From NCBI RefSeq assembly GCF_000145255.1, contig NC_014394.1, positions 1,798,001 to 1,862,000 on the forward strand: 64,000 nucleotides of DNA, read 5' to 3'. The notes under the pieces are model-generated. The model saw nothing but the letters and a program-made list of their open reading frames with translations. It was not told where the DNA came from and ran no database searches. Below are positions 33,534 through 42,248 of the stretch, in pieces; position 1 is the first letter of the stretch; the number at the start of each line of letters is the position of its first letter. The translations under genes were made by a program, and so were the position numbers. The stretch comes from Gallionella capsiferriformans ES-2 (lineage in GTDB: Bacteria > Pseudomonadota > Gammaproteobacteria > Burkholderiales > Gallionellaceae).

Positions 33534-33542
33534 CGCTCACCT
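33534..33542. repeat. Target-site duplication of the IS4-family element
   Basis: CGCTCACCT, repeated at 34886-34894. Read on the minus strand it is AGGTGAGCG, the ribosome site of the yfcH-like gene, so the insertion has duplicated that site. Confidence 0.93.
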
Positions 33543-34885
33543 CACTACTGTCCGGTTAAAAATCGAATAGATTCAATTGTTTACTGATGTCCGGTTCGTC
33601 AAGATTCTGTATCGCATTTGCAACCATTTGATTTATTGGGGTTTTATCGAACATATTGACCTCAAAAAGATTCAGTAAAATCTGCTGGGAGGCAGGAAGA
33701 TTGAGCTGTTTTTTGGCAATGCTGACCAGCAGGTAAACGCATATTGCGATCCAGATTTGGGATTTGACGGCATTGAGGGAATTGCCATAGAAATGTTTGA
33801 TGGCAAGGTTTTGCTTGAGCCACTTGAAGAACAGTTCGATTTGCCAGCGATTTTTGTAGATATTGGCGATGGTCAGCGCGGGCAAATCGAAGCGATTGGT
33901 CAGGAACACCAAATGCTTGCCGGTTTCCGGGTCGCGGAAAGAAACCCGGCGCAGGCGTTCCGGGTAAGCGGTTTTTGATTTGGGTGTCGCCAGCAGTATG
34001 GTTTGATCGCAGCGTAATCCAGTGGCTTTGTCCACTTCGCGCGACGCAATCCAGGTAAAGCGGAGATTGTTCTTTGCGCGGATGACAAAGGTAACTTGGC
34101 GCTGGTGTAGCGCATACAATCTGGCGAAGTGCAGGTAGCCCCGATCAATGACGACGATGGTGCCAGCGGGGAATGGGATCACGTCGAGCAGATTGACATC
34201 GTGAACCTTGCCGGTGGTAATGGACAGAAACACAGGGATTGAACCGCGCAGATCAATGATGGTGTGCGCTTTGACGGCGGCCTTGGTTGAACGAAATTCC
34301 GCCCAGGGGAACAGCGTCAGGCACAGATCGATGGTGGTCGAGTCCATGGCGTAGAGCGGTTCTTTGAGTCCCAGGCCGATGTCCTCGTCCCGGTACAGTT
34401 CGAGCGCTATGGAGATCAAACGATGGCCGAGTGCCTCGAACAGCCGCCAGTCGCGCCGTTCGTTGGCATCGGCCAGTGTGGAACGGGATACTTTGCTGCG
34501 GATACCGATATGGTAAAGCTTGCTCTTCTGAGAATTGAGACAGGCAACCAAATCACGCAAGCCATCGCGCCGGGTCAGTTGTGCATAGGCCATGCAGATG
34601 AATTGGCTCCATGCGGAGAAATGCTTGATCCCGTGGTTGGCGGCAAAGCGCTCGGTCAGATATTCGAAATGATTGAACGGCACGAAGTCCAGCAATTGTG
34701 CGAAAACTGTTTTGCCCCGATTCATGCTGCCGCTCCGTCTGCCGATTAAAGGGCAAACGATACGGTTTTTTAACCAAAGGCGATTCCAGATAGTATTTGA
34801 AATCGTCGGAATGCAAAAACGTGCTGAAAGCCACGTCAATAAAGGGCTACAGCGAAATGAACTTAAAATCTACCGGACAGTAGTG
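33543..34885. mobile_element. Complete IS4-family insertion sequence (1343 bp)
   Basis: Terminal inverted repeats CACTACTGTCCGGT / ACCGGACAGTAGTG and flanking 9-bp direct repeats CGCTCACCT (33534-33542 and 34886-34894) define both ends exactly. The single gene inside is intact. Fresh-looking repeats suggest a recent insertion. Confidence 0.93.
33556..34725 (-). CDS. IS4-family transposase
   Basis: A 389-residue DDE transposase starting MNRGKTVFAQLLDFVPFNHF. First catalytic Asp in YAMDSTTIDLCLTLF, second in IVVIDRGYLHFARL, and the IS4 signature Y-x2-R-x3-E-x6-K in YKNRWQIELFFKWLKQN. The open frame extends upstream to 34839; the ATG at 34725 fits the family start. Intact, so the element may be active. 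Confidence 0.92.
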   Translation of the reverse strand: MNRGKTVFAQLLDFVPFNHFEYLTERFAANHGIKHFSAWSQFICMAYAQLTRRDGLRDLVACLNSQKSKLYHIGIRSKVSRSTLADANERRDWRLFEALGHRLISIALELYRDEDIGLGLKEPLYAMDSTTIDLCLTLFPWAEFRSTKAAVKAHTIIDLRGSIPVFLSITTGKVHDVNLLDVIPFPAGTIVVIDRGYLHFARLYALHQRQVTFVIRAKNNLRFTWIASREVDKATGLRCDQTILLATPKSKTAYPERLRRVSFRDPETGKHLVFLTNRFDLPALTIANIYKNRWQIELFFKWLKQNLAIKHFYGNSLNAVKSQIWIAICVYLLVSIAKKQLNLPASQQILLNLFEVNMFDKTPINQMVANAIQNLDEPDISKQLNLFDF

Positions 34886-34936
34886 CGCTCACCTATTGAA
34901 TTTATTGAACCACTAGTAAATAACACGGCACAAATC

Positions 34937-35449
34937 TCAAGCATAAAAACTGAGGCTGGCCAGACAAATATCCGCCTGCATCGCTTTGCCTATGGCGATG
35001 ATGCCCAGACGGCGCAAGCGGGTGCAATCAAGCGGCCGATCGATGCGATGGGGTGCAAACTCGTCGAATGCTAAACGGATGGTTTGCCAATCAGCCCCGG
35101 CCTGAAAACTGGCGCGGTAAGACTGCCACACGATGCGGGTGTCGTCGGTACGCAAATGCAGATTGTAAATCTCACCATTGCCGCATACCTTAAGTTCGAT
35201 GCCCCGATAAGCGCTCGCATCCAACGCACCCAGATCGAGACTCGCCTGCACGAAACCGCCGTTATTCGCCAGACTCACCTGACCGCGCAATCTCAAACAG
35301 CGCACCCCCGCCACCTCCGCCGGAATCAGATCAGCCGAGGACACGCCGCCCATCACCGTGTCCGTGAACACACGCCATGTCTGTTGATTCGAGGCAATCA
35401 GATCGTCGCGACGTCGGTCGTCCAGCATTAACGGCATCACGGCATTCAT
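34937..35449 (-). CDS. CIA30-family protein
   Basis: A 170-residue protein with the CIA30 (complex I intermediate-associated protein 30) pattern: WRVFTDTVMGGVSSADLIP, LRLRGQVSLANNGGFVQA, FDEFAPHRIDRPLD and LRRLGIIAIGKAMQADICLA. In bacteria the function is unknown; the fold is a carbohydrate-binding-like beta sandwich. Before the IS insertion it lay about 40 bases upstream of the yfcH-like gene on the same strand, probably in one operon. The region 35450-35795 between this gene and lolC has no gene I can support; it must hold divergent promoters. Confidence 0.85.
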   Translation of the reverse strand: MNAVMPLMLDDRRRDDLIASNQQTWRVFTDTVMGGVSSADLIPAEVAGVRCLRLRGQVSLANNGGFVQASLDLGALDASAYRGIELKVCGNGEIYNLHLRTDDTRIVWQSYRASFQAGADWQTIRLAFDEFAPHRIDRPLDCTRLRRLGIIAIGKAMQADICLASLSFYA

Positions 35450-35795
35450 CCCCTTACAAATTTAGTTTTGCGGCACACCCCGCGTCATCAGCCTGCCCGG
35501 ACAATGACACAGCTAAAAGTGAGCGCCCGATAAAATAAGTTTAAAGCACGGCGAATATTCTCCGCTGGCAACGGCTAGCATACAAGCAATTCGGTCAGCA
35601 CAGCTTAAAACCTTTATGACTTAGCCGCTTTCATAATCATCCTGAGAAAAAACATTCCGGCACCGGCAATCAATGGCCCCGCTCCCCTGTCCTGAAAATC
35701 GCGCCTCGCGAGCGCAGGACGAACATTAGGCGCTGTCCTCTACCGCCCGCTTGTGGCAAACTGTCGGCCTGTTCCACCACACCGATCAAATCACC

Positions 35796-37040
35796 TTGCA
35801 ACCCTACGAACTCTTCATCGGCCTGCGCTATACGCGCGCCAAGCGACGCAATCATTTCATTTCCTTCATTTCACTGATCTCGATGCTGGGCATGGGCTTA
35901 GGCGTCATGGCACTGATCGTCGTGCTGTCGGTGATGAACGGTTTCCAGAAGGAAATCCGCGCACGCATGCTGGGCGCATCGCCTCACCTCGAAGTCGTCG
36001 CAGACGGCGGGCGCATGGAAAACTGGCAACCGCTGCTGGGCACCGTGCTGCATCATCCGCAAGTGTCGGCTGCTGCCCCCTACGTCGCGGGTCAGGGCAT
36101 GCTGTCGTTCGGGCAGAGCGTACAGGGCGTGATGGTGCGCGGCATCGATCCGGAACGTGAGACCGCCATTACGGATTTATCCAACAATATCAAGGCGGGT
36201 AAACTGACCGATTTGCGCAGTACCGAATTCGGCATTGTATTGGGTTCGGATCTCGCGCGTGCACTGGGCGTGCGGATGGGCGAAAAAGTCATGCTGATCG
36301 CGCCGCAAGGATCGATCACGCCCGCCGGCATGATGCCGCGCGTCAAACAGTTTCGCGTCGTCGGAATCTTCGAGATCGGCATGGCCCCGTACGATAATAG
36401 TCTGGCGCTGGTGAACATCAACGATGCGCAAAAGCTGTTCCAGCTAGGCGATGCGGTAACCGGCATCAGCACTAAACTGCGCGAAATCGACAAAGCGCCC
36501 GATGTCGCCAGCGAATTGCAAAACCAGTTGCCGCAAGGCTTGTACGCGAATGACTGGACACACCAGAACAGCAACTATTTCAAAGCCGTGCAGATGGAAA
36601 AGAAGATGATGTTCATCATTCTGTCATTGATCGTCGCGGTCGCCGCATTCAACATCGTCTCGACCTTGGTGATGGCGGTGACCGACAAGCAGGCCGACAT
36701 CGCCATTTTGCGCACCCTCGGCGCATCCCCTCGCAGCATCATGAAGATATTCATGGTGCAAGGCGTGATCATCGGACTGACCGGCACGCTGCTGGGCTGT
36801 TTCTTTGGCATTTTGCTGGCGCTGAATCTGAACGTGGTCGTGCCGTTTATCGAACATCTGTTTGGCGTGCAGTTTTTAGCAAAAGACGTGTATTACATCA
36901 GCGAACTGCCGTCCGACCTGCGCTACACAGAGGTGGCAACAGTCGCAGGATTATCATTTATAATCAGCATATTAGCGACGCTCTATCCGAGCTGGCGCGC
37001 ATCTAAAACACAACCTGCAGAGGCACTGCGCTATGAATAA
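35796..37040 (+). CDS. lolC: Lipoprotein-releasing ABC transporter permease LolC/LolE
   Basis: An inner-membrane permease that with LolD extracts outer-membrane lipoproteins for transfer to LolA. Four membrane helices are visible: [20 protein letters not shown] near the start, then three at the C-terminus ([58 protein letters not shown]), with the periplasmic MacB-like domain between. The frame opens at GTG 35751, but homology to the known start (..[13 protein letters not shown]) favours TTG at 35796; neither has a good ribosome site. It overlaps lolD by 8 bases. Confidence 0.92.
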   Translation: MQPYELFIGLRYTRAKRRNHFISFISLISMLGMGLGVMALIVVLSVMNGFQKEIRARMLGASPHLEVVADGGRMENWQPLLGTVLHHPQVSAAAPYVAGQGMLSFGQSVQGVMVRGIDPERETAITDLSNNIKAGKLTDLRSTEFGIVLGSDLARALGVRMGEKVMLIAPQGSITPAGMMPRVKQFRVVGIFEIGMAPYDNSLALVNINDAQKLFQLGDAVTGISTKLREIDKAPDVASELQNQLPQGLYANDWTHQNSNYFKAVQMEKKMMFIILSLIVAVAAFNIVSTLVMAVTDKQADIAILRTLGASPRSIMKIFMVQGVIIGLTGTLLGCFFGILLALNLNVVVPFIEHLFGVQFLAKDVYYISELPSDLRYTEVATVAGLSFIISILATLYPSWRASKTQPAEALRYE

Positions 37041-37725
37041 AAACGAGATTCAGACGGTCATTGCCTGCCGCGATCTGAGCAAGACCTTCACGCTGGGAAA
37101 GCAGCAAGTCCCCGTGCTCAAAGGCGTCAGCCTGACGGTTGAGCGCGGCGAACGCATTGCCATCGTCGGTTCCTCAGGGTCGGGCAAAAGCACGCTGCTG
37201 CACCTGTTAGGCGGACTCGACAATGCCAGCGGCGGCAGCGTGCAGATCTTAGGGCAGGATGTACAAAAGATGAACGAGACACAGCGCGGCGACATCCGCA
37301 ATCAGTCTTTGGGCTTTGTGTATCAGTTTCACCATCTGCTGCCGGAATTCACCGCCCTTGAAAACGTCGCGATGCCGCTGCGGATACGCGGCATGACGAG
37401 CGCTGCGGCAGAGCCTGTGGCCGCCGCGATGCTGGAAAAAGTAGGCCTTGCGCACCGCATCGGCCATCTGCCTGCCGAACTGTCCGGTGGCGAGCGTCAG
37501 CGCACGGCTGTCGCGCGCGCACTGGTCACGCAACCTGCCTGCGTGCTGGCCGACGAGCCGACCGGCAATCTCGACAGAGCCAGTGCGGAAGCCTTATTCG
37601 ATTTGATGAAATCGCTCAATGAACAACTAGGCACCAGTTTCATCGTCGTCACCCACGATCTTGAACTGGCAAAACGCATGCAAAAAATCCTGACGCTGGT
37701 AGACGGTGTGCTAACAACAAACTAA
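37033..37725 (+). CDS. lolD: Lipoprotein-releasing ABC transporter ATPase LolD
   Basis: A 230-residue ABC ATPase: Walker [18 protein letters not shown]-loop region [16 protein letters not shown] (typical of LolD), signature [15 protein letters not shown], Walker [12 protein letters not shown] and the switch His in VVTHDLELA. It powers lipoprotein release by the permease encoded just upstream, whose gene it overlaps. Confidence 0.96.
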   Translation: MNKNEIQTVIACRDLSKTFTLGKQQVPVLKGVSLTVERGERIAIVGSSGSGKSTLLHLLGGLDNASGGSVQILGQDVQKMNETQRGDIRNQSLGFVYQFHHLLPEFTALENVAMPLRIRGMTSAAAEPVAAAMLEKVGLAHRIGHLPAELSGGERQRTAVARALVTQPACVLADEPTGNLDRASAEALFDLMKSLNEQLGTSFIVVTHDLELAKRMQKILTLVDGVLTTN

Positions 37726-37727
37726 AC

Positions 37728-38261
37728 TCAAACTCGTTTACGCCGACGGGCTCGCCATTTCAACAACACGCCGCCCCGCCACGCCAACCGCACCGCGATG
37801 TAGCCTGCAACCGCAAATCCGGCGGCCAGCAATGGCAGGCCGATCAACAGCGGTTTGCCCATCTGCAACAGCCAGACCCACAACTCGCCGCCCATGTTTT
37901 GCCATTGCAGTTCGGGAAAGGGAGGATTCGACAGCCCCTCAGTCGTGCCGCTCACCTGCGCACCGAGCCGATAGGCGAGCAAATACAGCGGCACGATCGT
38001 AAACGGATTGGTGTACAGCGTGACAAGCAAGGCGACCGGCAAATTCACGCGCAACAATACGGCGAACAGGGCAGCCCCTATCATTTGCAACGGCCCGGGA
38101 ATCAGCCCGCAAAACAGCCCGATTGCAACGCCACCGGCGACCGATCTGCGGTGCAAATGCCACAAATTAGGCTCAATCAACCAGCGGCCAAACGGCTTAA
38201 GCCAGCGGTTATTCACAACCGTGTCGTGATGCGGCAAAACCCGATGTAAAAATTTTCGCAT
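37728..38261 (-). CDS. DUF2062 membrane protein
   Basis: A 177-residue protein with the DUF2062 pattern: RRSVAGGVAIGLFCGLIPGP, then LPVALLVTLYTNPFTIVPLY, and a C-terminal membrane helix (LLIGLPLLAAGFAVAGYIAV) followed by a very basic tail (WRARRRKRV). Function unknown. It ends 3 bases after the lolD stop (convergent) and is divergent from comEC with only 15 bases between starts. Confidence 0.88.
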   Translation of the reverse strand: MRKFLHRVLPHHDTVVNNRWLKPFGRWLIEPNLWHLHRRSVAGGVAIGLFCGLIPGPLQMIGAALFAVLLRVNLPVALLVTLYTNPFTIVPLYLLAYRLGAQVSGTTEGLSNPPFPELQWQNMGGELWVWLLQMGKPLLIGLPLLAAGFAVAGYIAVRLAWRGGVLLKWRARRRKRV

Positions 38262-38276
38262 GACGACATTCTAACC

Positions 38277-40655
38277 GTGCGTTACGCTGTGCGCATGGTT
38301 CTCTTCGCGGTGTTTTTTACGGTCGGCGTCTACCTGCTGCAACTGCAGGCACGACTACCCGACTTTATCTGGGCCTGGTCGCTTGCAGGAGCGATCCTGT
38401 GGCCGCTAAGCCCGCCGCACCGCCTGATGCGCCCGTTGCTGATTGCAGGCGTGGCTTGTGGCATCGGTTTTTTCCATGCCGCATGGCAGGCCGAGCAAAG
38501 ACTCTCTGACAGTCTGCCCGATGAGTGGCAGGGGCGCGACATCGAAGTGGTCGGCATCGTAGCCCAATTACCCCACCAAACGGCGCGCGGTCAGCGCTTC
38601 CGGTTTGATGTCGAACGTACACTGACGCCCGGGGCGCATGTACCGGCACACCTCTATCTCAGCAGCTACCTAAATTTAAAAGCGCCACCGCCCCAATATC
38701 ATGCAGGCCAACGCTGGCAACTGACCGTGCGACTCAAGCAACCGCACGGCAGCAGCAATCCGCACGGGTTCGACTTTGAACTGTGGGCGCTGAAAAACAA
38801 CGTGCGCGCCATCGGCTATATTCATAATCCCGCCCCCGCTATCCTGATCGATCAGCGCGCTCAGGGAATGCACTACCGTGTTGAAGCGTGGCGTGAAGCG
38901 ATACGCGACAAATTCACCGACACGTTAGGTTCTGCGCCCTACACCGGGGTGCTGACCGCACTGGCGGTCGGCGATCAGGACAGTATTTCAAGCGAACAGT
39001 GGGAGACCTTCAGGCGCACCGGCGTCATTCACCTGATGAGCATTTCAGGACTGCACATCACCATGCTCGCCGGCATGATGTTTGCCCTCGTGTACTGGCT
39101 GTGGCGGCGCAGCAGCCGGATGACACTATGGTTGCCCGCCCGTAAGGCCGCCGCCATCGCGGCGATGCTGACGGCTTATCTCTACTCAGAACTGGCAGGC
39201 TACGGCGTTCCGGCGCAACGCACCGTGTTTATGGTGAGCGCAGTAGCGGCCGCCTTGTGGCTCAACCGCAACTTCTCGCTCGCGCAAATACTCAGCATCG
39301 CTTTGCTGGAGGTACTGATTGCAGATCCGTGGGCCATACTCTCCCCGGGATTTTTACTGTCGTTTGGCGCGGTCGCCCTCATCCTGTACACCACCAGCCA
39401 TCGCATCGGACGCACAGACGCCCAAACGCCCGGCATCCTCCCGCAAGTTCGGACTCATCAAATTTTACGCGGAATACGCGATTACTTCACCGTGCAGTGG
39501 GCGATGTACATCGGCCTGCTCCCGCTGCTGCTGATGCTGTTCGGACAGTTCTCGCTGGTCTCGCCCATCGCCAATGCCTTCGCGATCCCGCTGATCAGCC
39601 TCGTCGTCGTGCCACTGGCATTGACTGGCGCAGCTCTGCCCGGCGAAGTGCCCTTATGGCTCGCACATATCGCGCTTGATCTGACGATGCTCCCGCTGCA
39701 AGGTTTGAGCGACTGGCCCGATGCCATATGGATACAACACATCCCGCCGCACTGGAGTATCGCAACCGGCATGCTAGGCGTGCTGTGGATATTGCTGCCG
39801 CAGGGTTTTTCATCGCGCTGGCTGGGCGGTTTATTGTTGCTGCCGATGTTTCTCAATACCCCTGCGCCCCCAAAATCCGGCACCCTGCGCCTCACCCTCT
39901 TTGATGTCGGACAAGGTTTATCGGTGCTGGCAGAAACGCGCCATCACACGCTGCTCTACGACACGGGTCCCGATTACGCCGGAGAGGGCGACAACCGCAT
40001 TGTGATACCGACCCTGCACGCAATGGGCATAAACCATCTGGATAGACTGATTATCAGCCACGATGACACCGACCATGCAGGCGGCACGGCCTCCCTCTTA
40101 AAATCCGTCCCAACGGCATGGGTCGCCTCATCAAATGAGATTGCACACACAGCGACACGCCGTTGCTACGATGGCATCAGCTGGAACTGGGACGGCGTTC
40201 AGTTTGACCTGCTGCATCCGGGGCGCAACAGCACCGGCAAAGCGCACGACAACAACCTGAGTTGTGTGTTGCGCATCAGCATCGGCGACCGGCATATTCT
40301 GTTGCCCGGCGACATCGAAAAGCGCGGCGAACAACGACTACTGCTCGAGCACCCGGAACAGCTGCCGGCAAACTTACTGGTTGTGCCGCATCACGGCAGC
40401 GCGGGTTCATCAAGCGTCGATTTTGTAGCGGCCGTACTGCCCGACTATGCGGTGTTTACCGCGGGCTACCGCAACCGCTTCGGCCATCCTAAAGAGCCGA
40501 TTCTGCAGCGCTATCTGGACAGCGGAGCGACCTTGCTGCGCTCCGATCAGGATGGCGCAATTCTTGTCGACATGGACGCGCAAGGCATCAAGGTTGAGCG
40601 CTATCGCATCACGCATGCTCACTACTGGACTCACCAATTGACTATGCCGAAATAA
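38277..40655 (+). CDS. comEC: DNA uptake channel protein ComEC/Rec2
   Basis: A 792-residue competence protein. It has N-terminal membrane helices and a DUF4131 region, then the competence domain (FRRTGVIHLMSISGLHITML, many helices). A C-terminal metallo-beta-lactamase-like domain follows (LTLFDVGQGLSVLAE, ISHDDTDHAGGTASLL, VPHHGSAGSSS). It carries the incoming single strand across the inner membrane. Start is GTG at 38277, with an in-frame ATG at 38295. Full length suggests the organism could take up DNA. The 280 bases after the gene hold no clear feature. Confidence 0.95.
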   Translation: MRYAVRMVLFAVFFTVGVYLLQLQARLPDFIWAWSLAGAILWPLSPPHRLMRPLLIAGVACGIGFFHAAWQAEQRLSDSLPDEWQGRDIEVVGIVAQLPHQTARGQRFRFDVERTLTPGAHVPAHLYLSSYLNLKAPPPQYHAGQRWQLTVRLKQPHGSSNPHGFDFELWALKNNVRAIGYIHNPAPAILIDQRAQGMHYRVEAWREAIRDKFTDTLGSAPYTGVLTALAVGDQDSISSEQWETFRRTGVIHLMSISGLHITMLAGMMFALVYWLWRRSSRMTLWLPARKAAAIAAMLTAYLYSELAGYGVPAQRTVFMVSAVAAALWLNRNFSLAQILSIALLEVLIADPWAILSPGFLLSFGAVALILYTTSHRIGRTDAQTPGILPQVRTHQILRGIRDYFTVQWAMYIGLLPLLLMLFGQFSLVSPIANAFAIPLISLVVVPLALTGAALPGEVPLWLAHIALDLTMLPLQGLSDWPDAIWIQHIPPHWSIATGMLGVLWILLPQGFSSRWLGGLLLLPMFLNTPAPPKSGTLRLTLFDVGQGLSVLAETRHHTLLYDTGPDYAGEGDNRIVIPTLHAMGINHLDRLIISHDDTDHAGGTASLLKSVPTAWVASSNEIAHTATRRCYDGISWNWDGVQFDLLHPGRNSTGKAHDNNLSCVLRISIGDRHILLPGDIEKRGEQRLLLEHPEQLPANLLVVPHHGSAGSSSVDFVAAVLPDYAVFTAGYRNRFGHPKEPILQRYLDSGATLLRSDQDGAILVDMDAQGIKVERYRITHAHYWTHQLTMPK

Positions 40656-40935
40656 CTAGGCATTCAGGCATATTGTCCGCACACCCGAAAGCTGAAAAAC
40701 TGCGCACCTTAGATTGGCACAGGCGGGCGAATGATGTACGAATCGCAATTGCTCTATTTATTGCTGGCGCTCTCTGCCGGACACACGGCGCCCACCCTGC
40801 CGCTTCATAACAAAGCCGTACAACTGCCCGCGCAGCCCAAAAAATTGCACTGCCGCGAGAAAATAAATGCGGCCGCAAGCCGCGCCTGTCAGCCAGCAAA
40901 CTTAAGTCATACCCATTAACCTCAACGGGGGAAAT

Positions 40936-41781
40936 ATGCCGATCAAAAGCCTGCTCATCGCTCTCTTTGTGCTGACGCTCTCAGGCTGCGCGAGCCTGCC
41001 AGCCGTGCAAAAGTACTCCGTTCAGACCCGCTCTTTAGCCGATTCGATCGATGTTTTAGCCCAAGATAGCAGCGCATCCTGCTTCAGAAGGCTGGCCCTC
41101 GATGTGCCGGTCAAAGGGCTATCGAACGACACCCGCCTGTCTTATGCCGCTGATTGCGATCAATTAAAGCTGGCTGGCAATCACTTCATACAGTTCAATG
41201 GCATCACCCGCGCCTATGGTGAATTACTGGGCCAGCTGGCGGATAATCAACGTCTATTCCCAGATGAGGCAAGCGCAAAAAACGCCCTCGCCAATCTCAA
41301 CACCGCAGCGCCTTATTTTAATGCCGCCCAGCTCAACGCCGTCAGCGCCTTAGCCAATCTACTACTGCGCGCTTCAACCGACGCCTACCGGCGCAATGAA
41401 ATAAAACAGGTACTCGATCGACACGATGACATCGTTCAGCTAGCCTCCCTGCTCAAATCCTTCATCAACCATGCGTACTTGCCCGTGCTGGCCAATGAAT
41501 CCGGCAATCTCGACAGTCTGGAGGAGCTGCTCAGCGACCGCCATCTCAAAACAGAACCCTTACGCGCCCGGGAACTGATCGAATCGATCAAACAGCAAAA
41601 GATCAATTTAACTTATCGCCAGAAATCCGCCAAGGACGTATTAATCGCCATAGACGCGATGGTCGATGTACACGCCGCGCTGCTGAAAAATGCCGACAAT
41701 GACAAACTACTGATCGAATTATTACAAGACTACGCCGGAAAAATTCGTCAGGTCAGAAACCAGATTCAATTCGCCTTTTAA
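40936..41781 (+). CDS. Putative lipoprotein, first gene of an unknown four-gene cluster
   Basis: A 281-residue protein with a lipoprotein signal (LLIALFVLTLSGCASL, lipobox LSGC). The mature part is almost all helical with heptad-like Leu/Ala spacing and no recognisable domain. A ribosome site GGGGAAAT precedes the ATG. It starts a plus-strand series of four genes with gaps of 19-34 bases ending at 45560. I do not recognise it. Confidence 0.72.
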   Translation: MPIKSLLIALFVLTLSGCASLPAVQKYSVQTRSLADSIDVLAQDSSASCFRRLALDVPVKGLSNDTRLSYAADCDQLKLAGNHFIQFNGITRAYGELLGQLADNQRLFPDEASAKNALANLNTAAPYFNAAQLNAVSALANLLLRASTDAYRRNEIKQVLDRHDDIVQLASLLKSFINHAYLPVLANESGNLDSLEELLSDRHLKTEPLRARELIESIKQQKINLTYRQKSAKDVLIAIDAMVDVHAALLKNADNDKLLIELLQDYAGKIRQVRNQIQFAF

Positions 41782-41800
41782 TCAACCGACGTAAATTGCC

Positions 41801-42214
41801 ATGTTAAAAGACAAAAAACTACTCCCCGCCCAGGCGTTTGAAATTGCCGATGCCATTCAGGCGGCGGCCGCCGCCGCCCTACTCTTGCGCCGATCGTTAA
41901 AATCCGGCTTAACCGATCAGCAGTATGACGCCTTAGTCGCCCGCGAAACGGCACTGCGCTATGACGCCGATCGCTATCGCGCCGTGGGCATCACCCTGCT
42001 GGCCTGTAATGGCGAAATCACGACGCAAGGGCTGGTTGATGCCATTGATCAGGCAACTGCCGCCATCAATGCCATCCATGATGTCAGTCGGATTTTGAAT
42101 ATTCTGAGCAAAATCGCGACGCTGGGCATCACGATTGCCAGCGGAAATGCGCAAGCGATCTTGAGTCAGATGTCTGAATTAAAAGGCGTCGTAAAAGCCA
42201 ATACCGCCGTATAA
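41801..42214 (+). CDS. Small helical protein of the unknown cluster (137 aa)
   Basis: A 137-residue protein, Ala-rich and helical (QAFEIADAIQAAAAAALLLR, then RRSLKSGLTDQQYDALV), with a hydrophobic C-terminal segment (ILSKIATLGITIASGNAQAI). No signal peptide and no known family. It lies 19 bases after the lipoprotein gene, with a weak ribosome site. It may be a membrane-associated partner of the neighbours. Confidence 0.65.
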   Translation: MLKDKKLLPAQAFEIADAIQAAAAAALLLRRSLKSGLTDQQYDALVARETALRYDADRYRAVGITLLACNGEITTQGLVDAIDQATAAINAIHDVSRILNILSKIATLGITIASGNAQAILSQMSELKGVVKANTAV

Positions 42215-42248
42215 AAATTGCTGCAATTCACGCCTGACGGAGTGTGCG

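Noticed and set aside
40731-40919. Open frame after comEC starting MMYESQLLYLLLALSAGH
   Set aside because: No ribosome site, and an equally long frame exists on the other strand; both seem to be chance frames in a short intergenic region.
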